Shown one piece after another: positions 25,538 to 36,647 of a DNA stretch of 64,000 bases; the first letter of the stretch is position 1, and every line of letters begins with the position of its first letter. The DNA is from Pseudoalteromonas sp. S16_S37 (GTDB lineage: Bacteria > Pseudomonadota > Gammaproteobacteria > Enterobacterales > Alteromonadaceae), in contig NZ_JAAUWV010000010.1 in NCBI RefSeq assembly GCF_014694405.1, forward strand, positions 1-64,000, read 5' to 3'. Under the pieces are notes generated by a model, which saw only the letters and a program-made list of their open reading frames with translations, did not search any database and had not been told where the DNA came from. The position numbers and the translations under genes were made by a program.

Positions 25538-26138
25538 TTGACGTCTCCTGCGTTATCCATTTGCTACCTGAGCCAAACGATGAATAACCATTATTATTAT
25601 TTGGATGACTGTCTAAACATGTGAAACAACTCACAAGTCAACTACACGACAACTAAACAATTAGTCAATAAATGAGCAGTTGGCAAGTTTTGGCTATTTT
25701 TCGAATAAAGCTTTGGAAGTGATTGATTGCTAGAGAAACTAACTCAAGGTTTATTACATCAAAAAGCACACTATTGGCCGTAAGACGGCAGCTTAACGCC
25801 TACTTTTGCGTTATTTAGGGATTTTCTAAGGCGTAGAAGTAAGTTTAAAGACTCATACCATACTGTCATAGAGATAGGAAACAACGAAGTGCAACAAAAA
25901 ATACACAGAATAAATCGTTGTAAGATTACAAGCTCAGCTGAGCAACATTGCTCCCCTGTGAACCACAAAAAGCACTTACCACTTGAAAATAAAACAATTA
26001 AATAAAATTGAAGATTACAACAGACTACTTTTGTAAAGATATCAGAACAAAACCACATTACTGATCCAAACCAATATATAACAATTAATTTACATTACAT
26101 CTATGCTTACACTGCCTATTGGTTAAAAAGGATACAAC
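25538..26138. other. 600-bp intergenic region between ctaC and the M23 peptidase gene
   Basis: This is the longest gap in the window. It must carry the minus-strand promoter of the oxidase operon near its left end and the plus-strand promoter of the peptidase near its right end. An AAGGA ribosome binding site precedes the peptidase ATG. A 95-codon reading frame on the minus strand (25771-26058) is Cys/Leu/Phe-rich and has no recognisable family, so I do not call it. No tRNA, hairpin with T run or clear repeat was found. Confidence 0.55.
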
Positions 26139-27296
26139 ATGAAAACGATAACGACTTCATTTTTATTAAGTGCACTGGTGCTATCTAGTAATGTGTTAGC
26201 GCAAGGACAACACAGCCATGTAAGTGACTTTAGCTTTGATGAGCACACTATCAGCACCCTGCCACTGCACTCAGTTCAAGTGGTGAATGAGCAAGCATTC
26301 TTATTTAGCGACAACCTTCAGGATTTTGACCTAGAGAGCTTTTTATTAAGTTATGCACCTCACCTAATAGAGAAAAAAGAAGTGATTCTGCACTGGGCAG
26401 GATACAGCAGTATCAGCCCAAAACTGCTACTTGCAATGATGGAATCACAGAGTCAGATATTAAGCACCCCGAGTAAGAAAAACTTATTTATGCCGTTTGC
26501 AAGTCTTTCTTCAAAAGTTGGTTTTGACAACCAAATCAAAGATATCGCTCTATCCCTGAGCAAGCGTTACTATGCTTATCAAAAATACCGCGAAGAAACC
26601 AAATCGAGCATTCAACCTACAAGTAACGCAAGTACTGTTGCACTTATTAGTTTATTCCAAAAACAAAATGCCGGACTAAACGAATTACTTGAACAATATG
26701 AACGCTTGTTTGCTAACGATAGCTTAAAACTGTCACCAGATACCCAAGTTAAGCCGCTAAGCATCGAGCCTCAAGCAAACTTTACAATGCAACTTCCCTG
26801 GCCGTCAGGTTATGCTTGGTACAGTGGTGGTGCTCATTCAAACACTGGCTCTGGCTATCCCTACTCATCTTTAGACTTTAACAATGGCTCTGGCGGTTGG
26901 GGGAGTAACACACCTTGGGTACAAGCGTCTCATGGCGGCACCGTTACTCGATATTCATCATGTAGTATTCGCGTCACTCACCCTAGCGGCTATGCGACTC
27001 AGTACTATCATATGGATAGCCTGCAATACCAAAGTGGCGATGTGATCTCATCGGGCGCTTGGTTGGGCCGGTATGCCAACAATAAAAATCAGGCCCTGTG
27101 TCAAGGCGGTAGCTCCAGTGGGCCACATGTTCACTTTTCATTACTTAATAATGGCCGCTTTATTTCTTTGCACAACTGGTATATCACTGGATATCGAATC
27201 GACGTTGGTAATTGGAATTACGATGACAATTGCTGGAATTTCTATTTCGAGAAAAATGGCAATGTTACCTGCGCTTGGCAGCGGCTTTATAAGTAA
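26139..27296 (+). CDS. LasA/pseudoalterin-like secreted M23 endopeptidase
   Basis: A 385-residue preproprotein: signal peptide (1-21, ending VLA), a propeptide to about residue 210, and an M23A catalytic domain of about 175 residues. Zinc ligands and catalytic residues are His233 and Asp246 (HSNTGSGYPYSSLD), His291 in YYHMD, and His330/His332 in GPHVH. The spacing His233-Asp246 and His233-His332 equals that recalled for LasA (H23, D36, H122). Such enzymes cut Gly-Gly bonds in elastin and in staphylococcal peptidoglycan cross-bridges; pseudoalterin is the relative from marine Pseudoalteromonas. Paired Cys residues in the catalytic domain suggest disulfides. A strong hairpin terminator follows. 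Confidence 0.92.
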   Translation: MKTITTSFLLSALVLSSNVLAQGQHSHVSDFSFDEHTISTLPLHSVQVVNEQAFLFSDNLQDFDLESFLLSYAPHLIEKKEVILHWAGYSSISPKLLLAMMESQSQILSTPSKKNLFMPFASLSSKVGFDNQIKDIALSLSKRYYAYQKYREETKSSIQPTSNASTVALISLFQKQNAGLNELLEQYERLFANDSLKLSPDTQVKPLSIEPQANFTMQLPWPSGYAWYSGGAHSNTGSGYPYSSLDFNNGSGGWGSNTPWVQASHGGTVTRYSSCSIRVTHPSGYATQYYHMDSLQYQSGDVISSGAWLGRYANNKNQALCQGGSSSGPHVHFSLLNNGRFISLHNWYITGYRIDVGNWNYDDNCWNFYFEKNGNVTCAWQRLYK

Positions 27297-27330
27297 ACGC
27301 CAAACCATATCAGTGTAAGTCATAAACTTA

Positions 27331-27361
27331 GACGCACTTATACAGAGTCTATAAGTGCGTC
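27331..27361 (+). terminator. Perfect 12-bp hairpin after the M23 gene
   Basis: GACGCACTTATA (27331-27342) pairs exactly with TATAAGTGCGTC (27350-27361) around a 7-nt loop, 35 nt past the M23 stop. The right arm also encodes the last codons and the stop of the convergent lipoprotein gene (Thr-His-Leu-stop). It lacks a long T run, so termination strength is uncertain. Confidence 0.6.
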
Positions 27362-27861
27362 GATTTACTCAGATTGTGTTTTACAACTGCAAGGTGAGCC
27401 GATAATTCTGTCATTTCGTTTCGTATAACTTGTTGATCATTAAAAGATGATATGAGCACCGCTTGTACCAACAACTCTTTGAGATGATAGCAAATTGGTT
27501 CGTTAAATGGCGGTAAAGCGCTTTGTATAGATTTATTAACGTGTAGCATGTGAGAAGCACTTGCTTTTAGCTTTTGAGATACCGGCAATAATTGTGCAAA
27601 ATAGTCTGTACATTTTGACTGCCGTTCAGAAAACAGTGCCAAGATAGTTTGCGCAGTCGCGTATAATTCATTGCTGTATAACAATATCTCTTCTTTACTC
27701 TGGCCATTATAAATAGCCCATTGCACCTTACTCAACTGTGTTTCATAGTTATTTAACAGTGACGTTAAAGTTATCGCAGGAGGCGCTTTTAGATTTTGTG
27801 TTTGCTCAGTGCAAGATAAAACAAATATACATGCAAGCACCATGAGCCATTTAAGATTCAT
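27349..27861 (-). CDS. Putative lipoprotein of unknown function
   Basis: A 170-residue protein with a signal sequence and lipobox (VLSC, Cys about residue 17), so it is probably lipid-anchored. The mature part is mostly helical and contains two Cys residues (SKCTD near residue 84 and EPICYH near residue 122) that could form a disulfide. No family was recognised. It lies between the M23 peptidase, which is convergent, and the secF terminator, so it forms its own transcription unit. Confidence 0.7.
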   Translation of the reverse strand: MNLKWLMVLACIFVLSCTEQTQNLKAPPAITLTSLLNNYETQLSKVQWAIYNGQSKEEILLYSNELYATAQTILALFSERQSKCTDYFAQLLPVSQKLKASASHMLHVNKSIQSALPPFNEPICYHLKELLVQAVLISSFNDQQVIRNEMTELSAHLAVVKHNLSKSTHL

Positions 27862-27893
27862 TTAAGTTTGTCCTTTAGCTAAAGAAAACTCAT

Positions 27894-27920
27894 AAAAAAA
27901 GCCGCTAAACGCGGCCTTTT
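27894..27920 (-). terminator. Rho-independent terminator of the secDF operon
   Basis: On the minus strand GCCGC and GCGGC arms (27911-27915 and 27901-27905) enclose a 5-nt loop and are followed by seven T residues (27894-27900). It lies about 20 nt after the secF stop, with an A run on the other flank, so it may also work for plus-strand transcripts. Confidence 0.85.
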
Positions 27921-27936
27921 CTATTACCGTTAAGCT

Positions 27937-28881
27937 TTAAGGCATAGCGTCAAGATCTGCGCCTTCTTTCTCAACTTCAACTGGGATCAAATCTTCTTTG
28001 CTAACACCCATTGCAACTGCAACAGAGCTCGCAACATAAACTGAAGAATATGTACCAATAAAAACACCAAACAACAATGCCGTGGCGAAACCATGGATGG
28101 TTTGTCCACCCCAAACAAACAGTGCAATCAGTACCAAAATTGTAGTAATTGATGTGACCAATGTACGGTTAAGTGTTTGCGTTAAAGAGATATTAATGAT
28201 TTCAAGCGTATCATCAACACGTACCTTTCTGAAGTTTTCACGGATCCTGTCAGACACAACGATGGTGTCATTAAGCGAGTAACCAATAACCGCCAATATC
28301 GCCGCCAATATGGTTAAGTCAAACTCAAGATCTAATAAAGAGAAGAGTCCCATCGTTAAAATAACGTCGTGGAACAATGCAACAACGGCACCTACTGCAA
28401 AGCGCCACTCAAAGCGAAAGGCAACATACATCAAGATACAGATAAGCGCAGTTAGCATCGCTAACCCACCTTGCTCTTTCAAGTCTTCACCTACACTTGG
28501 GCCAACAAACTCGATGCGACGCATTTCTACGCTGCTATCGGCTTGCTTTAAAGCCGCGATCAGCTGGTTACCGATCACTTCAGCTTTAACGTCATCACCA
28601 CGTGGCGCTAAACGCACCAGTACTTCTTGACTGGTACCAAATAACTGCACAGACGCATCTGCAAAGCCATTATCTGCCAGTACTTCACGAATCTTTTTGA
28701 GATCAGCTGGCTGAGAAAAACCCACTTCAACCGCCGTACCACCGGTAAAATCCAGACCGAAATTCAATCCACGTATTGCCATCGAGGCAATAGATGCAAC
28801 TATCAGCAAAGCAGAGAAAGCCATCGTTAGATTTCTCGCCGACATAAAGCGGATAGTGCCTTTTAAGTTTAATAACTGCAT
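27937..28881 (-). CDS. secF: Protein translocase subunit SecF
   Basis: A 314-residue inner-membrane protein with six helices and a periplasmic domain after helix 1. With SecD it uses the proton gradient to pull proteins out of the SecYEG channel. Family signatures are GLNFGLDFTGGTAVEV near residue 40 and, later, VIGYSLNDTIVVSDRIREN near residue 205. It follows secD by 9 nt and ends the operon. Confidence 0.97.
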   Translation of the reverse strand: MQLLNLKGTIRFMSARNLTMAFSALLIVASIASMAIRGLNFGLDFTGGTAVEVGFSQPADLKKIREVLADNGFADASVQLFGTSQEVLVRLAPRGDDVKAEVIGNQLIAALKQADSSVEMRRIEFVGPSVGEDLKEQGGLAMLTALICILMYVAFRFEWRFAVGAVVALFHDVILTMGLFSLLDLEFDLTILAAILAVIGYSLNDTIVVSDRIRENFRKVRVDDTLEIINISLTQTLNRTLVTSITTILVLIALFVWGGQTIHGFATALLFGVFIGTYSSVYVASSVAVAMGVSKEDLIPVEVEKEGADLDAMP

Positions 28882-28890
28882 ATCCGTCTC

Positions 28891-30750
28891 CTAGATAGAA
28901 AGCTTCTCAACACGTCTACCACCAATACACAGATTGATCACCGCACGGGTGCCAACGATGGCTGTAAACATTGAAGTGATAATACCAATTGCCAGCGTTA
29001 CTGCGAATCCAGCAATTGGACCAGTACCGACTGAGAACAAAATAATTGCCGCAATTAACGTGGTGATATTAGCATCGAAAATCGTGCTGAATGCGCTGTC
29101 ATAGCCATGGTGAACTGCTTGCTGAGGACTGCGTCCATCGATCAGCTCTTCGCGAATACGTTCGAAAATAAGTACGTTAGCATCTACCGCCATACCGACA
29201 GTCAATACAATCCCCGCAATACCCGGTAGTGTTAGCGTTGCACCTGGGATCATCGACATCACACCAACAATCAATACTAGGTTTGCAGCCAACGCCAAGT
29301 TAGCAACCAAGCCAAAACCTTTGTAGTAAGCCAGCATAAAGGCCAGAACAAATGCAAAACCAAGTGCAACCGCAGTCATACCTGCATCGATATTTTCTTG
29401 CCCTAAGCTTGGACCAACTGTGCGCTCTTCTACGATTTGAATTGGCGCAACCAGCGCACCGGCGCGTAGTAACAAGCTCAAGTTATGTGCTTCAGCAGGG
29501 TTATCAATACCTGTGATTCTAAATGAATTATTTAGACGCGCTTGGATAGTTGCAACGTTGATAACCTCTTCCACTTTAATCGGTGGCAGAGCTTTACCAT
29601 TGGCATCTTTTTTACCTGACGGTTTGTATTCGATAAATACTGTCGCCATGCGCTTACCGATAGCACGTTTAGTGAATGCATTCATTTTTGCACCCCCTTT
29701 GCTATCAAGGCTGATACTTACTTGTGGACGTTGATATTCATCCATTCCAGACTGAGCACCGGTAATATGGCTTCCCTCTAGAATAACGCGCTTTTTCAAT
29801 ACTACAGGGTAACCATCTTTATGGTTGATTACTTCAGTGCCTGGCGGTATGCGACCTTGCGCCGCAGCTCTCACATCGGCGTTTTCATCTACTTCACGGA
29901 ATTCTAACGTTGCCGTAGCCCCTAAGATTTCTTTTGCTCTGGCGGTATCTTGTACACCCGGAAGTTGTACGATGATACGCTCTGCACCTTGACGTTGCAC
30001 ATTTGGCTCAGCAACACCTAGCTGGTTAATACGGTTACGAATAATAGTTTCGTTTTGCTTGATAGCGTAGTCACGAATTTCTTTAAACTTTTGGTCACTT
30101 AAACTGACGTAAAACGCTACATCATTACTGCTATCATCAATAAAGTTGTAAAGTGGATAACGACTTTGTAAAAAACGCTCAGCAGCATCTTTATCGCTCG
30201 CATCGCGCATTGTCACTTGTAACCTGTCACTGCCTGCTACACGGCGTACAGAACGATAACGCAATTTCTCTTCACGAAGGTCACTTTTAAAGTCCTGTTC
30301 CATAGTCTCAAGCGCATTATCAAGCGCTGTGAGCATATCAACTTCCATGGTGAAGTGAACACCACCGCTCAAGTCCAAACCAAGTTTCATTGGGTTGCCG
30401 CCTAAATTCTTTAACCACTCAGGCTGCGCTGGACTCATATTGATTGCAGAAATGTAGTCTTCGCTTAAGCTAGCACGTAATAAATCTTGTGCTTTAAGTT
30501 GCTCTTCAACGTTTTTAAAACGAACAAGTACTTGACCATTTTCAAGTGCTGATGACTTTACTGTGATGTTGTTCTTTGCAAGTGTATTGTTAACTTGGTC
30601 TAGTACGCTTAAGTCAGCATTGGCACCTTTGGTGCCAGAAATCTGTATGGCAGGATCTCGACCATACAGATTTGGTGTCGCATATAAAATGCCCACTGCT
30701 AACACAGCAAGTACCAGCAAGTATTTCCACATTGGATACTTATTTAACAC
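28891..30750 (-). CDS. secD: Protein translocase subunit SecD
   Basis: A 619-residue inner-membrane partner of SecF. A large periplasmic region (P1, about residues 30-440) follows the first helix, and six helices make up the C-terminal part. Signatures include [16 protein letters not shown] near residue 123 and [17 protein letters not shown] near residue 520, whose Asp is the proton-coupling residue in the family. Length equals that of E. coli SecD within a few residues. It sits between yajC and secF. Confidence 0.97.
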   Translation of the reverse strand: MLNKYPMWKYLLVLAVLAVGILYATPNLYGRDPAIQISGTKGANADLSVLDQVNNTLAKNNITVKSSALENGQVLVRFKNVEEQLKAQDLLRASLSEDYISAINMSPAQPEWLKNLGGNPMKLGLDLSGGVHFTMEVDMLTALDNALETMEQDFKSDLREEKLRYRSVRRVAGSDRLQVTMRDASDKDAAERFLQSRYPLYNFIDDSSNDVAFYVSLSDQKFKEIRDYAIKQNETIIRNRINQLGVAEPNVQRQGAERIIVQLPGVQDTARAKEILGATATLEFREVDENADVRAAAQGRIPPGTEVINHKDGYPVVLKKRVILEGSHITGAQSGMDEYQRPQVSISLDSKGGAKMNAFTKRAIGKRMATVFIEYKPSGKKDANGKALPPIKVEEVINVATIQARLNNSFRITGIDNPAEAHNLSLLLRAGALVAPIQIVEERTVGPSLGQENIDAGMTAVALGFAFVLAFMLAYYKGFGLVANLALAANLVLIVGVMSMIPGATLTLPGIAGIVLTVGMAVDANVLIFERIREELIDGRSPQQAVHHGYDSAFSTIFDANITTLIAAIILFSVGTGPIAGFAVTLAIGIITSMFTAIVGTRAVINLCIGGRRVEKLSI

Positions 30751-30780
30751 TGGATTATCCCTTTGTTGTTGTTATTTTTC

Positions 30781-31119
30781 TTAAAGTGATTTCATTGTAC
30801 CTTTAGGAAGAACTGCTGACACAGCAGATTTTTGTACTGTTACTTCCGCTTGATCGTTCAACGCAATAACAACAAAATCTTTGTCATCGGCTACCTTAGT
30901 GATTTTACCTACTAGACCACCTTGAGTAAGCACCTCATCGCCTTTGGCAAGCGCACTCATTAAGTTTTTGTGCTCTTTAACACGTTTTGCTTGTGGGCGG
31001 TATATCAAGAAGTAAAATACCAAACCAAAAATGGCCAGCATGATTAACATTTCCATACCACCACCTGCAGGAGCTGCACCAGCTGTACTGGCATGTGCAC
31101 TAGACATAAATAAACTCAT
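30781..31119 (-). CDS. yajC: Sec translocon accessory protein YajC
   Basis: A 112-residue single-helix inner-membrane protein that associates with SecDF. The start is the ATG at 31119 with an AGAGGAAG ribosome binding site, rather than a longer frame reaching into tgt. The helix (EMLIMLAIFGLVFYFLIY, about 22-40) is followed by the family segment RPQAKRVKEHK and a small beta-barrel-like domain (GDEVLTQGGLVGKI). The order tgt-yajC-secD-secF is conserved in gammaproteobacteria. Confidence 0.95.
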   Translation of the reverse strand: MSLFMSSAHASTAGAAPAGGGMEMLIMLAIFGLVFYFLIYRPQAKRVKEHKNLMSALAKGDEVLTQGGLVGKITKVADDKDFVVIALNDQAEVTVQKSAVSAVLPKGTMKSL

Positions 31120-31150
31120 AACACTTCCTCTTAAAATTTTATATTCAATC

Positions 31151-32317
<1,167 letters not shown>

Positions 32318-32447
32318 CTAACAACAAGTAAGTTAACAAACAGGTGAAAAAAACCGCCCAATTCTACCTTGTTTAGCGCAGCAATTCTAATTATTGGGTC
32401 GAAATTTCTGTTTTAAAGGCACTGAGAAGTAAAACAAAGTAAACAAA

Positions 32448-32471
32448 TAAAAAACCCAGCAATTGCTGGGC
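32448..32471 (-). terminator. Rho-independent terminator of queA
   Basis: The 16-nt palindrome CCCAGCAATTGCTGGG (32454-32469) is followed on the minus strand by a run of T residues (32448-32453). It lies 8 nt after the queA stop codon and therefore separates queA from tgt transcription, at least in part. Confidence 0.85.
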
Positions 32472-32478
32472 TTAGACA

Positions 32479-33519
32479 TTATTGATTAGTTTGCTTTGTT
32501 AAAAACATCGCATCACCGTAACTAAAGAAGCGGTATTTCTGCTCTATTGCAGTGCGATAGGCATTCATAATGTGTGTTTGTCCAGCAAAAGCACTGACTA
32601 ACATAATCAAAGTAGATTCTGGTAAATGAAAATTAGTCACCATGGCATCTACCACTTTAAACTCATAGCCAGGGTAGATAAAAATGTCAGTGTCGCCAGT
32701 AAACGCTTGTAACTGTCCACCATGTACTTTTGCCGCAGACTCTAGTGAACGCACCGAAGTGGTGCCAACCGCGATGACTCTGCCCCCTTTGGCTTTCGCT
32801 GCGACAATGGCCTCAACAACTTGCTCAGGTACTTCTATGTATTCAGAATGCATAACATGCTCATCAACAGACTCAACACGTACTGGCTGAAAAGTACCAG
32901 CCCCGACATGTAAAGTGATAAAGGCCATGTCTACGCCTTTGTCTTTAATCTGCTGAAGCAACTTCTCATCGAAGTGTAAGCCTGCCGTTGGCGCTGCAAC
33001 TGCACCTGGTTTTTCGTTATAAACCGTTTGATAGCGCTGTTTATCTTCTTCTTCATCAGGTCTGTCGATGTACGGCGGCAAAGGCATGTGACCGATTTCT
33101 TCTAAAATCTCAAACACCCCTTGCTCAGCAGTAAACTGCAATTCAAATAGCTCACCATGACGACCGAGCATAATCGCTTCTGCTTTGCCTTCGAGAATTA
33201 AGGTTGCTCCCTCTTTTGGGGATTTACTCGAACGCACATGAGCCAACACACGGTGCTCATCCAATACACGCTCGACTAATACTTCAACCTTACCACCAGT
33301 TGATTTTTGCCCAAACATACGCGCGGGGATCACCTTGGTGTTATTGAAAATCATGATGTCATTAGGCTGCAGAAAATCTAAGATATCGGTAAAAATTTTA
33401 TGGGAAATTTCACCACTGTTACCATCAAGAGCGAGTAAGCGACTACTTGAACGCTCTTTTTTGGGATGACGAGCAATTAATTCATCAGGAAGTTCAAAAC
33501 TAAAATCAGCTACGCGCAT
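32479..33519 (-). CDS. queA: S-adenosylmethionine:tRNA ribosyltransferase-isomerase QueA
   Basis: A 346-residue enzyme that transfers and isomerises the ribosyl group of SAM onto preQ1-tRNA to make epoxyqueuosine, acting after Tgt. Family features are [12 protein letters not shown] near the N-terminus, [13 protein letters not shown] near residue 55, [11 protein letters not shown] near residue 175 and [10 protein letters not shown] near residue 205. The gene is upstream of tgt in the usual order, but a terminator lies between them. No preQ1 riboswitch-like leader was evident in the 250 bp upstream. Confidence 0.97.
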   Translation of the reverse strand: MRVADFSFELPDELIARHPKKERSSSRLLALDGNSGEISHKIFTDILDFLQPNDIMIFNNTKVIPARMFGQKSTGGKVEVLVERVLDEHRVLAHVRSSKSPKEGATLILEGKAEAIMLGRHGELFELQFTAEQGVFEILEEIGHMPLPPYIDRPDEEEDKQRYQTVYNEKPGAVAAPTAGLHFDEKLLQQIKDKGVDMAFITLHVGAGTFQPVRVESVDEHVMHSEYIEVPEQVVEAIVAAKAKGGRVIAVGTTSVRSLESAAKVHGGQLQAFTGDTDIFIYPGYEFKVVDAMVTNFHLPESTLIMLVSAFAGQTHIMNAYRTAIEQKYRFFSYGDAMFLTKQTNQ

Positions 33520-33770
33520 GACAACATCTCATGTAAGGAAATTGGCGCCAAGTCTAGAGATCCTAATGGGGTAAATCAAGTGCTTGTAACCTCGCGAAAA
33601 TAGCATTAACCTAGCACCGTTGCAGTTATGCTTAAATGTTTGGCTAATGAGCAACCGTATAAGCTCTATAGTATGTAACAATTAATAAATTAAATCAGAT
33701 AGTTAGAGCTATTTTTATTGTTGAGGTGTCGCTTGTTGTTTGTTATTAAAGTAGAGTTAAGGCGTTAAAC

Positions 33771-36281
33771 GTGGCCAGACAATTAAATTTATTGATTGTA
33801 AACTCTAGCCAGCAAGAGCGAAGCACAATAAAAAATACCCTACAAAATCTGGATGTTTTTACCTTTATCGAATGTGAAGACAGCCAAAATGCGCTGCAGT
33901 TATTAAAAAAGCAAGCTGTTGATGTTGTCATTACGGGCCTCGATGTTGGAAAAATCGATGGTTGGCGATTTTCTCGAATGGTGCGCTCAGGCTTACTAAA
34001 AACGCCCAAAAACACTCCCATTGTACTCATTCCACCCATTTATTGTGAACGCATTGCCGAAACAACGGCCAGAAGTTACAGCATTGACGCTGTACTGCCA
34101 TTTGAACGTCATCGCCAGCTACCTCATACGCTCGCAAATGTGTTATCAACCCATTTAGAAAAAAGTAGTCGGCTCAACCTATTATTACTTGAACCGAATC
34201 AACAGCGCGCTGACGAAATTTGCCAACATTTATCATTGAGTTTTGCGTGTACACACGTCAATACCACTAATGATGCTTTGTCACTTTTTAGACAAAATAG
34301 CTATGCCATCATTTTACTCGATGCAACAGCTACCCGAGCCAATGCCGCAAAAGAGCTGGTTGACAGTATTTTGAAGTACAATCCAAACCAAGCAATTGTG
34401 ACCATTATTGACAACCGAGACGCAGACTACGCCGAGCAGCTGCTGTTATTGGGTGTGACCGACTTTGTACGAGAGCCCTACGATATCTCGATATTAAGTA
34501 AAGTATGCGATCATGCTGCGCGCCGAGAAGATTTTATGGTGAGCTATGCAGAGTTTGAAGAAAAGGTATCGCAGCTGAGTCGCAGTGAGCAAAATTACAA
34601 AGATCTGTTTTCTGCGCACCAGCGCATTTTACTGCACCTAAATACAGTTGTTATGGAGCTGGATCAGCAAGGCTTGATCCGCTTTATCAACCCCGCTTGG
34701 GAAGCGCTTTCAGGCTTTGGTATAAAAGCAAGCTTAGGTCAGCCTTTATCCCAGTTTGTTTCGCAAGAGTATCAACTAGAGCTGCACGATATGCTTGCTC
34801 TGGTCATGAGTGAGCAACAACAGCAAGCAAAGATAGAGTTACAGCTTAATAATCAAAAAAACTGCCAGATCTGGGTTGAATGCCGCTTTCAATTAATTCG
34901 GAACAGCACCAGCAAAGCAACGGTCACCGCGACACTAGACAACATCCACGAGCGCAAGCAAGCAGAGCTGCAACTACGCCATTTGGCATTGCACGATACG
35001 TTAACAGGCCTGCATAATAGATATTACTTCGATCAGCAGCTGCAAAATATATGTTCATCTGTCAAAGGGTTAAATGATGTTGAGCATGCTTTGTTATACA
35101 TCGACTTAGACCATTTTAAAATTATTAATGACAGCAAAGGGCATCAGCAAGGTGATATTGTTTTAAAAGAGGTTTCGCAACTGTTTGGTGAAAACATCAG
35201 TGATGAACATCTTGTTTTCCGCATCGGAGGAGACGAATTTGCCATCATACTGAGCAATACCAATTTACTGGACGCACATATTGTCGCTGAAAGTATTTGT
35301 ATGGCCATTGAAAAACATAAGTTTCATTCAGAAGAAAATAGTTACTCAATCAGCTGCTCCATTGGTCTGACGCAAATAACCTTAGAAAATCATGATGCTA
35401 ACGAGTGCCTCAAACAAGCAGATATCGCACTTTATGTGGCAAAAAGCTTAGGCCGCAATTTAGTGCATTGCTATAGCAAAGAGGATGCAAGTAACAATAC
35501 TCTTCAGTCTGGCCTAGAATGGGGGCACAGCGTACGCGAAGCACTTCAGAATAATCTAATCGAACTTCACTACCAACCTATTTGGGATCTGAAAAATAAC
35601 ACCATTGCCTATTTTGAAGCACTGTTGAGACTAGTTGTTAAAAATGAGCTTATCCATCCCAATCAATTTATACCCGCGCTGGAGTTACTCAACGATACAT
35701 TTTTGATGGATAAGTGTGTAATAAGGCACGCCATCGCCGCTGTTGCAGAGCATGATGAGCTTAATCAAATAGCCATAAATCTGTCTGCACAGTCCTTCTT
35801 AGACGAAAGACTACTCCCTCATATCCAGGCATGTTTGGTTGAATATCAGGTGCCTGCAGAGCACATTATTTTTGAAATCACAGAATCTGCCAGTATCAAT
35901 AACCTCAGTGCAACACAAGCCATGATAGCGAAGCTAAATCAACTCGGCTGCCATTTTTCAATTGATGACTTTGGCACAGGATTCAGCACCTTTAGCTACT
36001 TAAAGCAGTTGCCTGCTCAGCACGTAAAAATTGATGGCTCTTTTGTGCGCGACATGCTCAATGACCCAATAGATCTTGCACTCGTCAAGGCTGTACATGA
36101 CATTAGTCACTCTTTAGACAAACGTTCTGTTGCTGAGTATGTTGAAAATATAGAAATATTTAAAGCGCTGAAAGAAATTGGCGTAGATTACGCGCAAGGC
36201 TTCTTTATCGCACGTCCAATGCCTATTAACGAGCTAAAAAAAGCAATTCCAACTATTTTATCTAGCAAAACAATCCGATAA
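33771..36281 (+). CDS. REC-REC-PAS-GGDEF-EAL cyclic-di-GMP regulator
   Basis: An 836-residue cytoplasmic protein that starts at a GTG. Two receiver-like domains come first (about 1-120 and 125-245). The first lacks the acidic pair (VNSS) and has Gly at the phosphoacceptor position (VVITGLDVG), so it is probably not phosphorylated. A PAS domain (about 280-400), a GGDEF domain with intact GGDEF near residue 485, and an EAL domain (about 590-830) with EALLR, DDFGTG and QGFFIARPM follow. Both catalytic signatures look complete, so it may make and break cyclic-di-GMP, with one activity dominant. It stands alone as a transcription unit. Confidence 0.92.
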   Translation: MARQLNLLIVNSSQQERSTIKNTLQNLDVFTFIECEDSQNALQLLKKQAVDVVITGLDVGKIDGWRFSRMVRSGLLKTPKNTPIVLIPPIYCERIAETTARSYSIDAVLPFERHRQLPHTLANVLSTHLEKSSRLNLLLLEPNQQRADEICQHLSLSFACTHVNTTNDALSLFRQNSYAIILLDATATRANAAKELVDSILKYNPNQAIVTIIDNRDADYAEQLLLLGVTDFVREPYDISILSKVCDHAARREDFMVSYAEFEEKVSQLSRSEQNYKDLFSAHQRILLHLNTVVMELDQQGLIRFINPAWEALSGFGIKASLGQPLSQFVSQEYQLELHDMLALVMSEQQQQAKIELQLNNQKNCQIWVECRFQLIRNSTSKATVTATLDNIHERKQAELQLRHLALHDTLTGLHNRYYFDQQLQNICSSVKGLNDVEHALLYIDLDHFKIINDSKGHQQGDIVLKEVSQLFGENISDEHLVFRIGGDEFAIILSNTNLLDAHIVAESICMAIEKHKFHSEENSYSISCSIGLTQITLENHDANECLKQADIALYVAKSLGRNLVHCYSKEDASNNTLQSGLEWGHSVREALQNNLIELHYQPIWDLKNNTIAYFEALLRLVVKNELIHPNQFIPALELLNDTFLMDKCVIRHAIAAVAEHDELNQIAINLSAQSFLDERLLPHIQACLVEYQVPAEHIIFEITESASINNLSATQAMIAKLNQLGCHFSIDDFGTGFSTFSYLKQLPAQHVKIDGSFVRDMLNDPIDLALVKAVHDISHSLDKRSVAEYVENIEIFKALKEIGVDYAQGFFIARPMPINELKKAIPTILSSKTIR

Positions 36282-36433
36282 CAAATTTATACAAAAGTCG
36301 ACTTTTTCTTCCTGCAAATTCATCTATAATTACTCTAATCGAGGTTGTCCAGCTAAGTTGTTGATTTTTGCATTTTCACTGGATATTCAATGGATTGGGT
36401 TACATCACCTTATGGACATCTAGGAGTGTAATT

Positions 36434-36631
36434 ATGAATCAACTAATGACTTTTATATTTGTGATCAATATCTTAATCGCTGTGCAATGCTATCGTAGTG
36501 CACGAGATAAAGGCTATCCATGCAAGCTATTTACTGCTTTGGGCTTGATCCCTTATTTCAATCTTGTGGTATGGGTTTACTTGTTATTCCTTCCAGATCT
36601 AAGTACAACTAACAAATTTGAGCCCTCTTAA
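36434..36631 (+). CDS. Small hydrophobic protein of unknown function
   Basis: A 65-residue protein from the ATG at 36434, which has a strong AGGAGTG ribosome binding site; an upstream start 22 codons earlier lacks one. Two hydrophobic segments (about 2-18 and 33-52) flank a hydrophilic link with RSARDKGYPC. It is probably an inner-membrane protein. It lies 150 bp after the GGDEF-EAL gene and is followed by a hairpin shared with the oxyR 3' end. No family recognised. Confidence 0.65.
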   Translation: MNQLMTFIFVINILIAVQCYRSARDKGYPCKLFTALGLIPYFNLVVWVYLLFLPDLSTTNKFEPS

Positions 36632-36632
36632 C

Positions 36633-36647
36633 GGGCGTTTCGCGCCC
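36633..36647. terminator. Short GC-rich hairpin between convergent genes
   Basis: GGGCG (36633-36637) pairs with CGCCC (36643-36647) around TTTCG and is followed by a T-rich stretch on the plus strand. It sits directly after the small membrane-protein stop and touches the oxyR stop, so it could act for both. Confidence 0.55.

Noticed and set aside
25771-26058. 95-codon reading frame on the minus strand within the ctaC-M23 gap
   Set aside because: Composition is Cys/Leu/Phe-rich like random frames in AT-rich DNA, no ribosome binding site or family is visible. The tail with KVGVKLPSYG could be a decayed mobile-element remnant but I cannot support that.
33520-33770. preQ1 riboswitch upstream of queA
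   Set aside because: No short pseudoknot-forming leader close to the start codon could be seen, and gammaproteobacterial queA usually lacks one.
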